Positions 8,017 through 16,122 of a stretch of DNA of 64,000 bases are shown one piece after another (the stretch's first letter is position 1; every line of letters begins with the position of its first letter). The translations under genes and the position numbers were made by a program. The stretch spans positions 46,457-110,456 of the forward strand of contig JADKDM010000041.1 in NCBI GenBank assembly GCA_016714565.1, in the 5' to 3' direction. A model generated the notes under the pieces. That model made no database searches, was not told the DNA's origin, and was given only the letters and a program-made list of their open reading frames with translations. Source of the DNA: Candidatus Villigracilis propinquus (lineage in GTDB: Bacteria > Chloroflexota > Anaerolineae > Anaerolineales > Villigracilaceae).

Positions 8017-9384
8017 ATGTCCCTGCGCCTACGCCTCACTTTGCTATATACAACCTTCATGGGTGGAATTCTGCTCATCTTTGGAGCGGCGGTTTATATT
8101 CTTGTCAATGTGATTTTGTTGAATCAAGTGGACACCATGTTGGAAAGTGTGGCGAGCGACATCATGCAGGTGTCCAGAGTCGACTCAGTGGGTGAATTGA
8201 GTCTCATCAGTCTGCCTCCGTTGGACATGACATCGAACGCGTATGTGCAGGTCTGGGGATTGGATGGAAAGATTGTTGGGACCTCTCCGAGCATCGGCAT
8301 GTTGATCGCACCCCTCGATCCGATCGGGCTGAAATCCATGAGTCCACTTTATGAAGATGCCTACCTTGAGGGAGCACATCTGCGGGTCTTGAGTGTTCCC
8401 CTCGTTCTCGGCGAGCGCCTGATCGGAACTTTGCAAGTGGGGGCAAGCCTGACGGTTGTGGATGTAACGCGTGCCAACCTGCTTTCGACCATGGTGGTTA
8501 TTTCGGTGCTGGCGGTATTGCTGGCCGGGCTTGGTTCGTGGGCTGTGCTGGGACGTGCGCTCTCACCATTAGAATCTATTACGGATACAGTGGATCAGAT
8601 CAACCGGGCGGATGACCTTTCACGCCGCATCCCGTATCAGGATGAGACGGATGATGAGATCGGTGAAATGGTGGTTTCGTTCAACCAAACGCTTGAACGT
8701 CTCGAATCGTTGTTCACTTCGCAACAGCGTTTTCTCGCAGATGTGAGCCATGAACTGCGCACGCCGTTGACGGTGATCAAAGGCAATGTGGATCTGATGC
8801 GCCACATGAAGGAAGCGGACGAAGAATCTCTGAGCAGCATCGATCAGGAAGCGGGCAGGCTTACGCGGCTGGTGGGCGGGCTGTTGATGCTCGCGCAGGC
8901 GGAGTCTGGCAAGCTGGCGCTCAACTTTGCACCTGTGGAATTGGATCTTTTGTTGACGGAAGTCTTTACTGAGATGCGCGTACTGGCAAGCAGCAAGGTA
9001 CGTGTTCATCTTAATGATATTGATCAGGTGATGGTCAATGGAGATCGTGACAGGTTAAAGCAGGTCTTCTTGAATCTGATCTCAAATGCCATTCAATACA
9101 CACCGGCAGGCGGAGAAATTTTCCTGAGCATCCGAAAGCTGGGCGATCAGGCACGTGTCATCGTACGGGACACGGGACCGGGCATCCCTGCCGAGGATTT
9201 GCCGCATATCTTTGACCGTTTCTATCGTGCGGAGAAATCGCGCACGCGTTCAAAGACCAGTGGGTTCGGGCTGGGCCTGTCCATTGCGCATTGGATCGTG
9301 GAGCACCACGGCGGACAGATCAAGGTTGAGTCAAAAGAGGGGAAAGGGACGACGTTCGTGATCTGGTTGAATATTTTGAAGTGA
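8017..9384 (+). CDS. Sensor histidine kinase (HAMP-HisKA-HATPase)
   Basis: A 455-residue membrane kinase. TM1 is at about 9-35, an extracytoplasmic sensor of about 120 residues follows, then TM2 at about 157-178, HAMP (about 179-232), HisKA with phospho-acceptor His245 in DVSHELRTP, and a HATPase_c domain with N box (NLISNAIQY), G1 (DTGPGIP), F box (FDRFYRAEKS) and G2 (GFGLGL). It most likely phosphorylates the adjacent OmpR-type regulator. There is no Shine-Dalgarno before the ATG at 8017. The signal sensed is not evident. Confidence 0.95.
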   Translation: MSLRLRLTLLYTTFMGGILLIFGAAVYILVNVILLNQVDTMLESVASDIMQVSRVDSVGELSLISLPPLDMTSNAYVQVWGLDGKIVGTSPSIGMLIAPLDPIGLKSMSPLYEDAYLEGAHLRVLSVPLVLGERLIGTLQVGASLTVVDVTRANLLSTMVVISVLAVLLAGLGSWAVLGRALSPLESITDTVDQINRADDLSRRIPYQDETDDEIGEMVVSFNQTLERLESLFTSQQRFLADVSHELRTPLTVIKGNVDLMRHMKEADEESLSSIDQEAGRLTRLVGGLLMLAQAESGKLALNFAPVELDLLLTEVFTEMRVLASSKVRVHLNDIDQVMVNGDRDRLKQVFLNLISNAIQYTPAGGEIFLSIRKLGDQARVIVRDTGPGIPAEDLPHIFDRFYRAEKSRTRSKTSGFGLGLSIAHWIVEHHGGQIKVESKEGKGTTFVIWLNILK

Positions 9385-9385
9385 T

Positions 9386-9422
9386 TAGGCCGTAGACGGT
9401 GGACGATAGACCACAGTCTACG
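9386..9422. repeat. Family B repeat, at the 3' end of the transglycosylase gene
   Basis: GCCGTAGACGGTGGACGATAGACC-like sequence related to copies at 11191-11210, 11357-11386, 19129-19152 and 22043-22092. It overlaps the end of the minus-strand gene and supplies its TAG stop codon. Confidence 0.6.
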
Positions 9423-10149
9423 GAAGGCCCAATCGTTGATGGGCTTGCCTGCATAAACTAACCCCATAACTGGAATACCAATCATTTAATGCATCGCTGG
9501 TTTCAAGGCCATTGACTGCGTCATAGTAAATGGGCGCGCCATATTGGACGTATCTCTTCGTCTGTGCGGGCCATGCCCACTCAGCGCGTGGGATGACGCC
9601 GATGCCGCCGTTGTAGCCCGCCATGGCGAGGCGTGCATCTCCATTTGCAGTGGCGAGCGAGCGGGTGAGGTAGTCGAGTCCACGGGCGGCGTTGGTGTTT
9701 GGGTTGTAGGGATTGTCTGTCGCGTGGAAATGAAACGGCATTACTTGAAAGAGTCCCATGGCACCAGCGCTGGATACCGCGCGCGGGTCTCCACAGGATT
9801 CGATCTGCATAATGGTGGCAACCAGGTTCGGGTTAAGACTCGAAGCGGCCGCCCACTCAACGATAGAGTCAGCCCAATAGCGGACTTCTTCCCGAAAGAT
9901 GGGAGAAATGCCCGTTGATGTGGAATCGGGCGGAACATCCACAGAAAGAACAGCCACAGTGGATACAACGACTGGGGCTTGGTTGGAGACGATGGGATTT
10001 GTTTTCCATGCAAGGGAGGCGAGGGCGGCGCTGATGATAATGACTGCAAGTGGGACGATGGTAAAACCAGACAAACAGCCGCTCCCTTGTTCTTCATACT
10101 GGGGCGCGGCTGTTTGCCGAATTTTTTTTGTTGAGCGAGCGCGGGGCAT
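9418..10149 (-). CDS. Membrane-anchored lytic transglycosylase (SLT domain)
   Basis: 243 residues. A basic N terminus (PRARSTKKIR) precedes one membrane segment (about 27-48), so the enzyme is anchored with its catalytic domain outside. The SLT domain starts near 95. Its catalytic Glu117 lies in IMQIESCGDP, followed by the family motif GAMGLFQVMPFHF and AMAGYNGG. It would cleave peptidoglycan glycan strands to 1,6-anhydro products. It lies 84 bases downstream of a membrane protein gene on the same strand and probably shares that gene's LexA-like promoter. Confidence 0.88.
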   Translation of the reverse strand: MPRARSTKKIRQTAAPQYEEQGSGCLSGFTIVPLAVIIISAALASLAWKTNPIVSNQAPVVVSTVAVLSVDVPPDSTSTGISPIFREEVRYWADSIVEWAAASSLNPNLVATIMQIESCGDPRAVSSAGAMGLFQVMPFHFHATDNPYNPNTNAARGLDYLTRSLATANGDARLAMAGYNGGIGVIPRAEWAWPAQTKRYVQYGAPIYYDAVNGLETSDALNDWYSSYGVSLCRQAHQRLGLP

Positions 10150-10233
10150 GATAAATTCTCTTTTCTGGGTCGGCTAAAGGACCCGGGCTCGAAATGAGTT
10201 TTATTAAGTTGTTAAGGCCGAACGAATGACTTG

Positions 10234-11100
10234 TTACGCGTCGTAGCGTCTGTCGCTGCTTTCGGAACTACGTGCTTCCATGACGGGGTGATAGGTTGGT
10301 TCAGGAGGAACGAACGAAGTCTGTTGTGAGGAAACGGGCTTGGGAGCAGGGCGAAAGTTCGTTGTCGTCGGAGCGTTTGCGGGACGGTTGATCTGGGATG
10401 CAGGCCGCAGGATCGGTTGGTTGACGGGTTGGTTCACCGATTGGCGCTGTGACTGGGCTTGATAGGAGGAAGCGGGGCGCTGCTGTTGGGTGTTGTTATA
10501 TTGGGGGCGCGGCGCTTGATACTGTTGTTGTTGAGGCTTCTGATACGACTGGCTCTGGGAAACCTGCGCGGTGGTGAAGAGACGGTCACCAGCGAGGGAG
10601 AAGGTGCCGATGATAAGCAGACGAACCAGCCAGACCATGACCGCCACGAAGACGGGGACAGCCTTGGTAAGGGTTTCTGCGCTCATCACTGCGCTGGATT
10701 GTATGTTGCCGTTGGTGGTGATGGCAACGGACACGCCCCACCAGGTGAGAGTGGCGTTGAAGCCAGCGGCCAAAACCCATGCGCCAAAGAGATAGTACAC
10801 TTCGGCAGGTTCGTCACGGCCCTGTTCGGGGGTGAAGATGCGGGCGATGCCTGCAAAGTCAATGCCGCAGAAGGCGATGGCAAGGACTGTGGACCAGCGC
10901 ATTCCTGCAAATTTTAGGTCGCCAAGCATATCGTGCAGAGCGTATTGAGTGGTGCTGAAGTTGAAGATTTCAAAAGCAGCCAGGGCGCCGACGATCATGG
11001 CTCCCCACGCTGCGCCACGGTTGAACTTACGGTTGTGGACGATGCTGTTCCAGAGAATTCTCAGGTTGTCTCCAAGCGGGTTACGACGGTATGTAGTCAT
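10234..11100 (-). CDS. Four-TM membrane protein with Gln/Pro-rich tail, unknown function
   Basis: 288 residues that I do not recognise. Hydrophobic segments at about 28-47, 66-88, 101-124 and 143-168 suggest four membrane spans. The last 115 residues are low-complexity, rich in Gln, Pro, Asn and Ser (for example QKPQQQQYQAPRPQYNN) and lack hydrophobic stretches. AAGGAGG lies 5 bases before the ATG, an unusually strong ribosome binding site for this window. The gene is first in an operon with a lytic transglycosylase, behind a promoter with a LexA-like box. An envelope role during DNA damage is inference only. Confidence 0.7.
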   Translation of the reverse strand: MTTYRRNPLGDNLRILWNSIVHNRKFNRGAAWGAMIVGALAAFEIFNFSTTQYALHDMLGDLKFAGMRWSTVLAIAFCGIDFAGIARIFTPEQGRDEPAEVYYLFGAWVLAAGFNATLTWWGVSVAITTNGNIQSSAVMSAETLTKAVPVFVAVMVWLVRLLIIGTFSLAGDRLFTTAQVSQSQSYQKPQQQQYQAPRPQYNNTQQQRPASSYQAQSQRQSVNQPVNQPILRPASQINRPANAPTTTNFRPAPKPVSSQQTSFVPPEPTYHPVMEARSSESSDRRYDA

Positions 11101-11129
11101 TTCGACCTCCTTGTCGATTAATGATGCGG

Positions 11130-11158
11130 ATTTTAGAACACATGTTCTAGTTTGTCAA
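11130..11158 (-). promoter_or_regulatory. Sigma-70 promoter with LexA/DinR-like operator in the spacer
   Basis: On the minus strand TTGACA (11158-11153) and TAAAAT (11135-11130) are 17 bp apart. The palindrome TAGAACACATGTTCTA (11134-11149) fills the spacer and contains GAAC-ACAT-GTTC, matching the Gram-positive-type LexA box GAACRNRYGTTC. A repressor bound here would block RNA polymerase. The operon behind it is the four-TM protein and transglycosylase. Confidence 0.8.
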
Positions 11159-11187
11159 GATGTTTATGAGGATTGATTCGGAGGAGA

Positions 11188-11386
11188 TTGACCGTGGACG
11201 GTAGACCGTAAAAACCTTCGCCGCGAATTACTCGAATTTCACGAATTGAAAGAAAAAATCCGCGTAAATTCGCGATATTCGCGGCCAATGCTCTTGAACT
11301 CTCTAATTGAATCAACAATACTTCTTTACAGTTTAGCCACTCCCAATTTACATTTACTGTCCACCGTCTACGGACTACCGTCCACT
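11188..11386. repeat. Cluster of dispersed repeats in the 313-base intergenic region
   Basis: Between the LexA-like promoter and the glycosyltransferase gene there are two family B units (about 11191-11210 and 11357-11386, on opposite strands) and a separate imperfect palindrome at 11220-11285 with ends GCCGCGAAT and ATTCGCGGC. I see no gene here. Confidence 0.6.
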
Positions 11387-11394
11387 CCTCCCAA

Positions 11395-11403
11395 TGCTAT
11401 AAT
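11395..11403 (+). promoter_or_regulatory. Extended -10 promoter of the glycosyltransferase gene
   Basis: TGCTATAAT fits an extended -10 element. The predicted transcription start (about 11410) is 4 bases before the ATG at 11414, and there is no Shine-Dalgarno, so the message would be nearly leaderless. Confidence 0.55.
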
Positions 11404-11413
11404 CCCCTCACAC

Positions 11414-12631
11414 ATGAAAATCCTACTACTCAACCAAGCCTTCGTTTCCCCTGATGAACCAGGCCACACACGCCATTTTGAGATGGCGAAATTTTTGCAA
11501 ACTCGCGGACATGAACTGGTCATCGTAGCCAGTGACTTGAATTACCAGACGGGCAAACGCACCGTTGAACACAGCGGCATCTACGCCGAGCAGAATTTTG
11601 ACGGCGTGCGCGTGCTGCGTTCGTATATTTACCCTGCCCTGCATCGCAGTTATTTCTGGCGCATCATTTCCTTTTTCAGTTTCATGTTCAGCTCGGTGTG
11701 GACGGCTCTGCAAGTCAAAGACGCTGACCTCATCATGGGAACCACGCCGCCCATCTTTCAGGCGGTCTCTGCATGGTTCGTTGCGCTTGTTCGGCGCAAG
11801 CCTTTCCTGCTCGAAGTGCGTGACCTGTGGCCTGAGTTCGGCGTGAGCATGGGCGTGTTGAAAAATCCAGTCATCATTGCGCTCGCGCGCTGGCTGGAAA
11901 AATTTCTCTACGCGCGCGCCACGCATATTTTGGTGAACTCGCCTGCTTATCGTGATTACATGATCGCCAAAGGGGTACCCGAAAGCAAGGTCACCTACAT
12001 TGCCTACGGCACCGATGTGGACATGTTCAATCCGTCCATTGATGGTTCGTCCATTCGCAAAGAATTAAAGTTGGAAGATAAATTTGTCGTATTGTATGCT
12101 GGTGCGCTTGGTCAGGCGAATGATCTTGATACGCTGCTCCGTGCGGCAGAAAGATTGAAGCCGTACGACAAAATTCATTTTGTCCTTTTCGGCGATGGAA
12201 AGGAACGCACGCATCTTGAATCCGAGGCCAAGCGTATGGGCTTGCATAACGTCATCTTCGCGGGCACGCGCCCCAAAAAGGATATGCCGCTCATCGTCGC
12301 TTCCGCCGATGCCTGCCTCGCGATCCTGCAGGATATCCCGATGTTCCGCACCACCTATCCCAACAAGGTTTTTGATTACATGGCTGCGGGCCGCGCCACC
12401 GTGCTCGTCATTGACGGCGTCTCGCGTGAGTTGATCGAGTCTTCGAATGGGGGAGTGTACGTCCAGCCGAATGACGATGCCGCCCTCGCGCAAAGCATCC
12501 TCGCGCTATCCAACGACCCCGCCCGCGTCAAACAGATGGGCGCAGATGCGCGTGCCTATTTGGTGAAGCATCTCGACCGCCGCGATAAGTTGAATGAAAC
12601 GCTCGGCTTGCTTGAGAAGTTGGTAAAGTAA
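11414..12631 (+). CDS. GT4-family glycosyltransferase
   Basis: 405 residues from ATG 11414; in-frame codons further upstream lie in repeat sequence and are rejected. The protein has the GT-B two-Rossmann layout of WcaI/PglA-like transferases: an N-terminal acceptor domain (LLLNQAFVSPDEPGHTRHFE), a central linker near residues 180-200 and a C-terminal nucleotide-sugar domain with VLYAGALGQAND and KVFDYMAAGRATV. It likely adds a sugar to a lipid-linked or cell-surface glycan at the inner membrane face. The following epimerase and the WecA-type gene about 2.4 kb on support a polysaccharide context. Confidence 0.88.
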   Translation: MKILLLNQAFVSPDEPGHTRHFEMAKFLQTRGHELVIVASDLNYQTGKRTVEHSGIYAEQNFDGVRVLRSYIYPALHRSYFWRIISFFSFMFSSVWTALQVKDADLIMGTTPPIFQAVSAWFVALVRRKPFLLEVRDLWPEFGVSMGVLKNPVIIALARWLEKFLYARATHILVNSPAYRDYMIAKGVPESKVTYIAYGTDVDMFNPSIDGSSIRKELKLEDKFVVLYAGALGQANDLDTLLRAAERLKPYDKIHFVLFGDGKERTHLESEAKRMGLHNVIFAGTRPKKDMPLIVASADACLAILQDIPMFRTTYPNKVFDYMAAGRATVLVIDGVSRELIESSNGGVYVQPNDDAALAQSILALSNDPARVKQMGADARAYLVKHLDRRDKLNETLGLLEKLVK

Positions 12632-12665
12632 AAAAATATGAAAGTATTTCCAGTGACTAGGGTTT

Positions 12666-13541
12666 ATGAAAATTCTCGTCACAGGCGCAACAGGTTTCAC
12701 TGGCTCACGCGTCGTCCCCTTATTAATACAAAATGGATTTGATGTCCGCTGCCTCAGCCGCTCCACCAGCGACCGCACGCCTCTTTCCCCGCTGACAGTT
12801 GAGTGGGCTACGGGAGATTTATCCAACGCTGAGTCATTGACCTCCGCCATGCAAGGGACAGATGCCCTCGTCAACATCGCCTCTCTCGGCTTCGGCCACG
12901 CGGACAATATCATCAGCGCCGCAAAAGCAGCGGGCATCAAACGCGCGATCTTCATCAGCACCACCGCCATCTTCACGCAGTTGAACGCGGGCAGCAAATC
13001 CGTCCGCCTCGCCGCAGAGGACGCCATCCACTCCAGCGGACTGGACTTCACCATCCTGCGCCCGACCATGATCTACGGCAGCCCGCGTGACCGCAACATG
13101 TGGCGGCTGATTCGTCTCCTGCGCATTTCTCCCGTCATGCCCATCTTCGGGGACGGTCAATCCCTGCAGCAGCCCATCTTCGTGGACGATGTTGCCCAAG
13201 CCGTCCTCCGCGCCTTGCAAACGGACGCGACCATCGGCAAAAGTTACAACATCGCTGGCAAAGCCCCGCTGACCTACAACCAGGTCATCGACACAGTCGC
13301 CGCATCCCTCGGCAAACGCATCTGGAAACTTCACCTGCCCTACATGCCCATCGTCCGCACATTGCAATTCACCGAACGAATGCAAATCCGTTTGCCCATT
13401 AAAGCCGAGCAGGTGTTGCGATTGAATGAGAACAAAGATTTCTCTTACGCAGAAGCGCAAAAGGACTTTGGGTTTAGTCCACGCAGTTTTGAAGAGGGGA
13501 TCGGGGTCGAAGTGCAAAACTTGACAATGAATATCGTATAA
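12666..13541 (+). CDS. NAD(P)-dependent SDR-type epimerase/dehydratase
   Basis: 291 residues with an N-terminal Rossmann motif TGATGFTGS (residues 7-15). It belongs to the extended or atypical SDR group (NmrA/complex I 39-kDa-like). The usual YxxxK pair is not evident, so redox catalysis is uncertain. ILRPTMIYG near residue 135 is typical of the group. It starts 34 bases after the glycosyltransferase and probably belongs to the same operon. A nucleotide-sugar role is suggested only by position. Confidence 0.82.
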   Translation: MKILVTGATGFTGSRVVPLLIQNGFDVRCLSRSTSDRTPLSPLTVEWATGDLSNAESLTSAMQGTDALVNIASLGFGHADNIISAAKAAGIKRAIFISTTAIFTQLNAGSKSVRLAAEDAIHSSGLDFTILRPTMIYGSPRDRNMWRLIRLLRISPVMPIFGDGQSLQQPIFVDDVAQAVLRALQTDATIGKSYNIAGKAPLTYNQVIDTVAASLGKRIWKLHLPYMPIVRTLQFTERMQIRLPIKAEQVLRLNENKDFSYAEAQKDFGFSPRSFEEGIGVEVQNLTMNIV

Positions 13542-13554
13542 TTCCAGAAATAAT

Positions 13555-14268
13555 ATGAAAGCACTTAATTGTCCCAACTGTGGAGCATCTCTGTCTGTAC
13601 AAGCCATGAAAGCAGAGATCACCGTCTGCGAATTCTGCGGCACGACCTTTCGCATGTCCAAGACCCATACACCCGAACCAGACATGGGCGACCTTCTGCT
13701 CGGCGCTGATTTTGGGAGCGATACTCTGCCAGGCTGGGAACTGGTCAAGGATGGGGAGATCACATTCTACAAAGGCAGTCCATCCGAGTTGCGCGGACTC
13801 TATAAACCTCGTGTCGATTCATATTATGTGTTGATAAGCTCAGGCTTTTTGGATGATTTTGACGCCAGTATCACGATCAAGTTCACAGAAGGGGACGAGA
13901 AGTTGATCACGGCTGGATTTTTCCCCCGCCTGACAAATGACGGCGGGTACGCGGTGTATATCTCTCCGTTGGGGTCATACAACATTGGTTATTTTACAAA
14001 AGATACAACCAACAATCGCCTCAAATGGAACACATTGGTGGATTGGACGAATCACTCTTCCTTGCGAAAGGGCTTGAATGTGACGAATCGCCTGCGCGTG
14101 ATCTGTGATGGCGAACGCTTTCGCATCTACCTGAACGGGGTGTTGGCAACTTCCCTCAAAGACAGCCGCTACGCGATGGGCAAATTGCATGTGATCGTAG
14201 AACCAAATGGGGACACGAATTTGGGCATTGCCTTCTCTGACCTTCAAGTAAGAGAGATCGCAAGATAA
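13555..14268 (+). CDS. Zinc-ribbon protein with concanavalin-like beta domain
   Basis: 237 residues. The N terminus has two CxxC knuckles (CPNCG at 6-10 and CEFCG at 26-30), a rubredoxin-like zinc ribbon. From about residue 45 the sequence is beta-rich, with DGERFRIYLNGVLA near the end, as in LamG/family 16-like jelly rolls where a ligand or sugar is held. No signal peptide is seen, so it is probably cytoplasmic. It follows the epimerase by 13 bases. Function is unknown. Confidence 0.7.
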   Translation: MKALNCPNCGASLSVQAMKAEITVCEFCGTTFRMSKTHTPEPDMGDLLLGADFGSDTLPGWELVKDGEITFYKGSPSELRGLYKPRVDSYYVLISSGFLDDFDASITIKFTEGDEKLITAGFFPRLTNDGGYAVYISPLGSYNIGYFTKDTTNNRLKWNTLVDWTNHSSLRKGLNVTNRLRVICDGERFRIYLNGVLATSLKDSRYAMGKLHVIVEPNGDTNLGIAFSDLQVREIAR

Positions 14269-14335
14269 CTGTAGCGTAGCGACATTTTAGGCAAGGGGAT
14301 TGGGTAGTGATTGGAGATTGGAAATTCAAAATAAA

Positions 14336-14365
14336 AAAACTCGGAGATGAAAGTCTCCGAGTTTT
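14336..14365. terminator. Bidirectional hairpin terminator
   Basis: AAAACTCGGAGA (14336-14347) pairs perfectly with TCTCCGAGTTTT (14354-14365) around TGAAAG. It lies between the plus-strand zinc-ribbon gene and the convergent DUF4926 gene. Confidence 0.85.
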
Positions 14366-14369
14366 AGTT

Positions 14370-14585
14370 TCATGCAAAGGTTGGCTCATAATGCAAGACT
14401 AGTAACTTATCTGCTTTGACTGCAAACTCCGCATATGTGCGCCCTTCGTTATCAGTAAATTCTACTTCGTAGACATCAGGCGCAAGGACTTCAACGACGG
14501 TTCCAACCTGTCCACGTTGTAGATCGCGTTCAGTCAGATCGTCAGTTAATGCAACAACATCCAGTAATTTCACTTTGTTTTTCAT
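14370..14585 (-). CDS. DUF4926 protein
   Basis: A 71-residue protein matching the DUF4926 pattern: an acidic beta-rich domain with VVALTDDL near the start, then RGQVGTVVEVL and YEVEFTDNEGRTYA. AGGAG in the overlap with the previous gene's stop codon gives a clear start. It is the second gene of a pair with a DUF6883-like gene, 9 bases apart. That pairing recurs in many bacteria and has the size and spacing of a toxin-antitoxin or immunity module, but I know of no proven activity. Confidence 0.8.
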   Translation of the reverse strand: MKNKVKLLDVVALTDDLTERDLQRGQVGTVVEVLAPDVYEVEFTDNEGRTYAEFAVKADKLLVLHYEPTFA

Positions 14586-14594
14586 TTCTAACTC

Positions 14595-14927
14595 CTATAA
14601 AACATAACAACTTGTAAGCCGTGAGTAATCTTCTCCAGTACGGACGATCCATGCTGTGCGGATGGCAGCTTGTCTGCCCTGTCTCGTCATCGTAAAGTCA
14701 AGTGTGTAGCGTTGGCCATATTCATCGCGTTCGGTTGACGTTGCTTCTTCGGTAAGTACAGCAGACAGAATTGCATTGCGAAGTTCTTCCGCATCCTCTG
14801 CCGTTATTCCCAACGTGGTTGAAAAAACGCGGGCCTTATGTCTGCCACGCGGATGGCTGGCGCTCAAACAATAATCACGCAGTTTTTCGATTTCAACAAT
14901 GGCATGCGCAGCGTTTGGTAGTTTCAT
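14595..14927 (-). CDS. DUF6883-like protein
   Basis: 110 residues: PNAAHAIVEIEKLRDYCLS, then HPRGRHKARVF and GITAEDAEELRNAI, the pattern of DUF6883 proteins. The C terminus resembles the family strand pair (YTLDFTMTRQGRQAAIRTAW). The stop codon overlaps the Shine-Dalgarno of the DUF4926 gene, indicating co-translation. A TATAAT ends 8 bases before the ATG, so the transcript is probably leaderless. The pair stands between polysaccharide genes on the opposite strand. Confidence 0.75.
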   Translation of the reverse strand: MKLPNAAHAIVEIEKLRDYCLSASHPRGRHKARVFSTTLGITAEDAEELRNAILSAVLTEEATSTERDEYGQRYTLDFTMTRQGRQAAIRTAWIVRTGEDYSRLTSCYVL

Positions 14928-14935
14928 CTCAGAAA

Positions 14936-14941
14936 ATTATA
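14936..14941 (-). promoter_or_regulatory. -10 box of the DUF6883/DUF4926 operon
   Basis: TATAAT on the minus strand; the predicted start is 2 bases before the ATG at 14927. No good -35 element is present at 17 bp. Confidence 0.5.
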
Positions 14942-15027
14942 CCGCCACTTTTTATCGTCGGGCGGGGCATATCGGGGAAACAACTGCCTTTCGAAACAGA
15001 ATCAACTTCCAGTTAAGCAAGAAGCGG

Positions 15028-15033
15028 TAAAAT
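15028..15033 (+). promoter_or_regulatory. -10 box of the WecA-type gene
   Basis: TAAAAT, with predicted transcription start about 2 bases before the ATG at 15042 and no Shine-Dalgarno. It is one of several leaderless-type starts in the window. Confidence 0.45.
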
Positions 15034-15041
15034 CATCCCCA

Positions 15042-16079
15042 ATGACACCGACCTTCGCATATCCCCTCATCCTTGTCCTCTCTTATCTTGGCGTGTGGAT
15101 CATCCGCCGTTATGCCGAAAAACGAAGTATTTTAGATCATCCCAACGAACGCAGTTTACATTCCACGCCCACGCCGCGCGGCGGAGGGTTGATGATCGTG
15201 CTGCTCGTGACGGCGGCTGGCTTGTGGGCCGTGTACGAGGCGGGCTTCACCCGTGGATTGATCTACATCGTCTGCGGGCTGGTGATTGCATGGCTGGGCT
15301 GGCGCGACGACCTGCACTCGCTTTCGCCGCGTTTGCGTTTTGGCGTGCAAAGCCTCGTTGCGCTGGCGTCTGTGCTTGGGCTGGGATATTTCAAATCTGT
15401 CACCATTCCCTTGTTCGGAGAATTGCAGCTTGGCGTGGTGGGCTTCGTCATCACCTTTTTGTGGATCGTCGGCCTGACCAACGCCTACAACTTCATGGAC
15501 GGTATCGACGGCCTTGCGGGCGGCGTGGCGTTTGCGGGCGGCATCGGCTGGATGTTGCTTTCGGTGAACATGGAAAACACGTTTGCGTTTTGGGTTGCGC
15601 TTGCGGTTTCAGCCAGCAGCCTCGGTTTTCTAATTCATAACTGGTCGCCCGCGAAAATTTTCATGGGCGATGTTTCCAGCACCTTCCTCGGCTACACCTT
15701 CGCCGTGTTGCCATTGCTTGCCGCAGACGAAGGCGGCGACGCGCTTATGCTTGGCACGCTTTTGATGTGGACGATCATCATGGACGCGGGCGTCACGTTC
15801 ATTCAACGCGCGCTTCGGCGTGAGAACGTCCTCGCCGCGCACCGCACGCATGTCTATCAACGACTCGTGGCGGGCGGTTATTCTCATGCCACCATCAGCT
15901 TCATGTTCATGGTGCTCACCTTCGTCGCCGTCAGGCTCACCCTCGCATGGTCGCAAGGCGCAGTCATCGCCCCCGTTCTCATCATCTTTGGATTGCCCGC
16001 CATTTGGATTCTTCTCACTCGTCACGCAAATGATCTGAATAATACTTTAAACACGACGGACACAAAGGACACGAAGTGA
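15042..16079 (+). CDS. WecA/TagO-type undecaprenyl-phosphate sugar-1-phosphate transferase
   Basis: 345 residues with about ten membrane spans. It transfers a HexNAc-1-phosphate from a UDP-sugar to undecaprenyl phosphate, the first membrane step of surface polysaccharide or teichoic-acid-like synthesis. Family motifs are present: DHPNERSLHSTPTPRGGG, NAYNFMDGIDGLAGG (metal-binding Asp), KIFMGDVSSTFLG, and the cytoplasmic HRTHVYQRL. The last residues (TTDTKDTK) come from a low-complexity repeat (GACACAAAGGACACGAAG), suggesting the 3' end was extended by intergenic repeat. Confidence 0.92.
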   Translation: MTPTFAYPLILVLSYLGVWIIRRYAEKRSILDHPNERSLHSTPTPRGGGLMIVLLVTAAGLWAVYEAGFTRGLIYIVCGLVIAWLGWRDDLHSLSPRLRFGVQSLVALASVLGLGYFKSVTIPLFGELQLGVVGFVITFLWIVGLTNAYNFMDGIDGLAGGVAFAGGIGWMLLSVNMENTFAFWVALAVSASSLGFLIHNWSPAKIFMGDVSSTFLGYTFAVLPLLAADEGGDALMLGTLLMWTIIMDAGVTFIQRALRRENVLAAHRTHVYQRLVAGGYSHATISFMFMVLTFVAVRLTLAWSQGAVIAPVLIIFGLPAIWILLTRHANDLNNTLNTTDTKDTK

Positions 16080-16122
16080 TTCAATTACCAATTACTAATT
16101 ACGCATCACGAAACACCTTTTC

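Noticed and set aside
13521..13542. TTGACA and TATAAT before the zinc-ribbon gene
   Set aside because: The spacer is only 10 bp, too short for a sigma-70 promoter; TATAAT overlaps the stop of the previous gene.
12834..13763. 309-codon open frame on the minus strand
   Set aside because: It is the antisense shadow of the epimerase gene; composition is Asp/Val/Gly-biased and no motif is recognisable.
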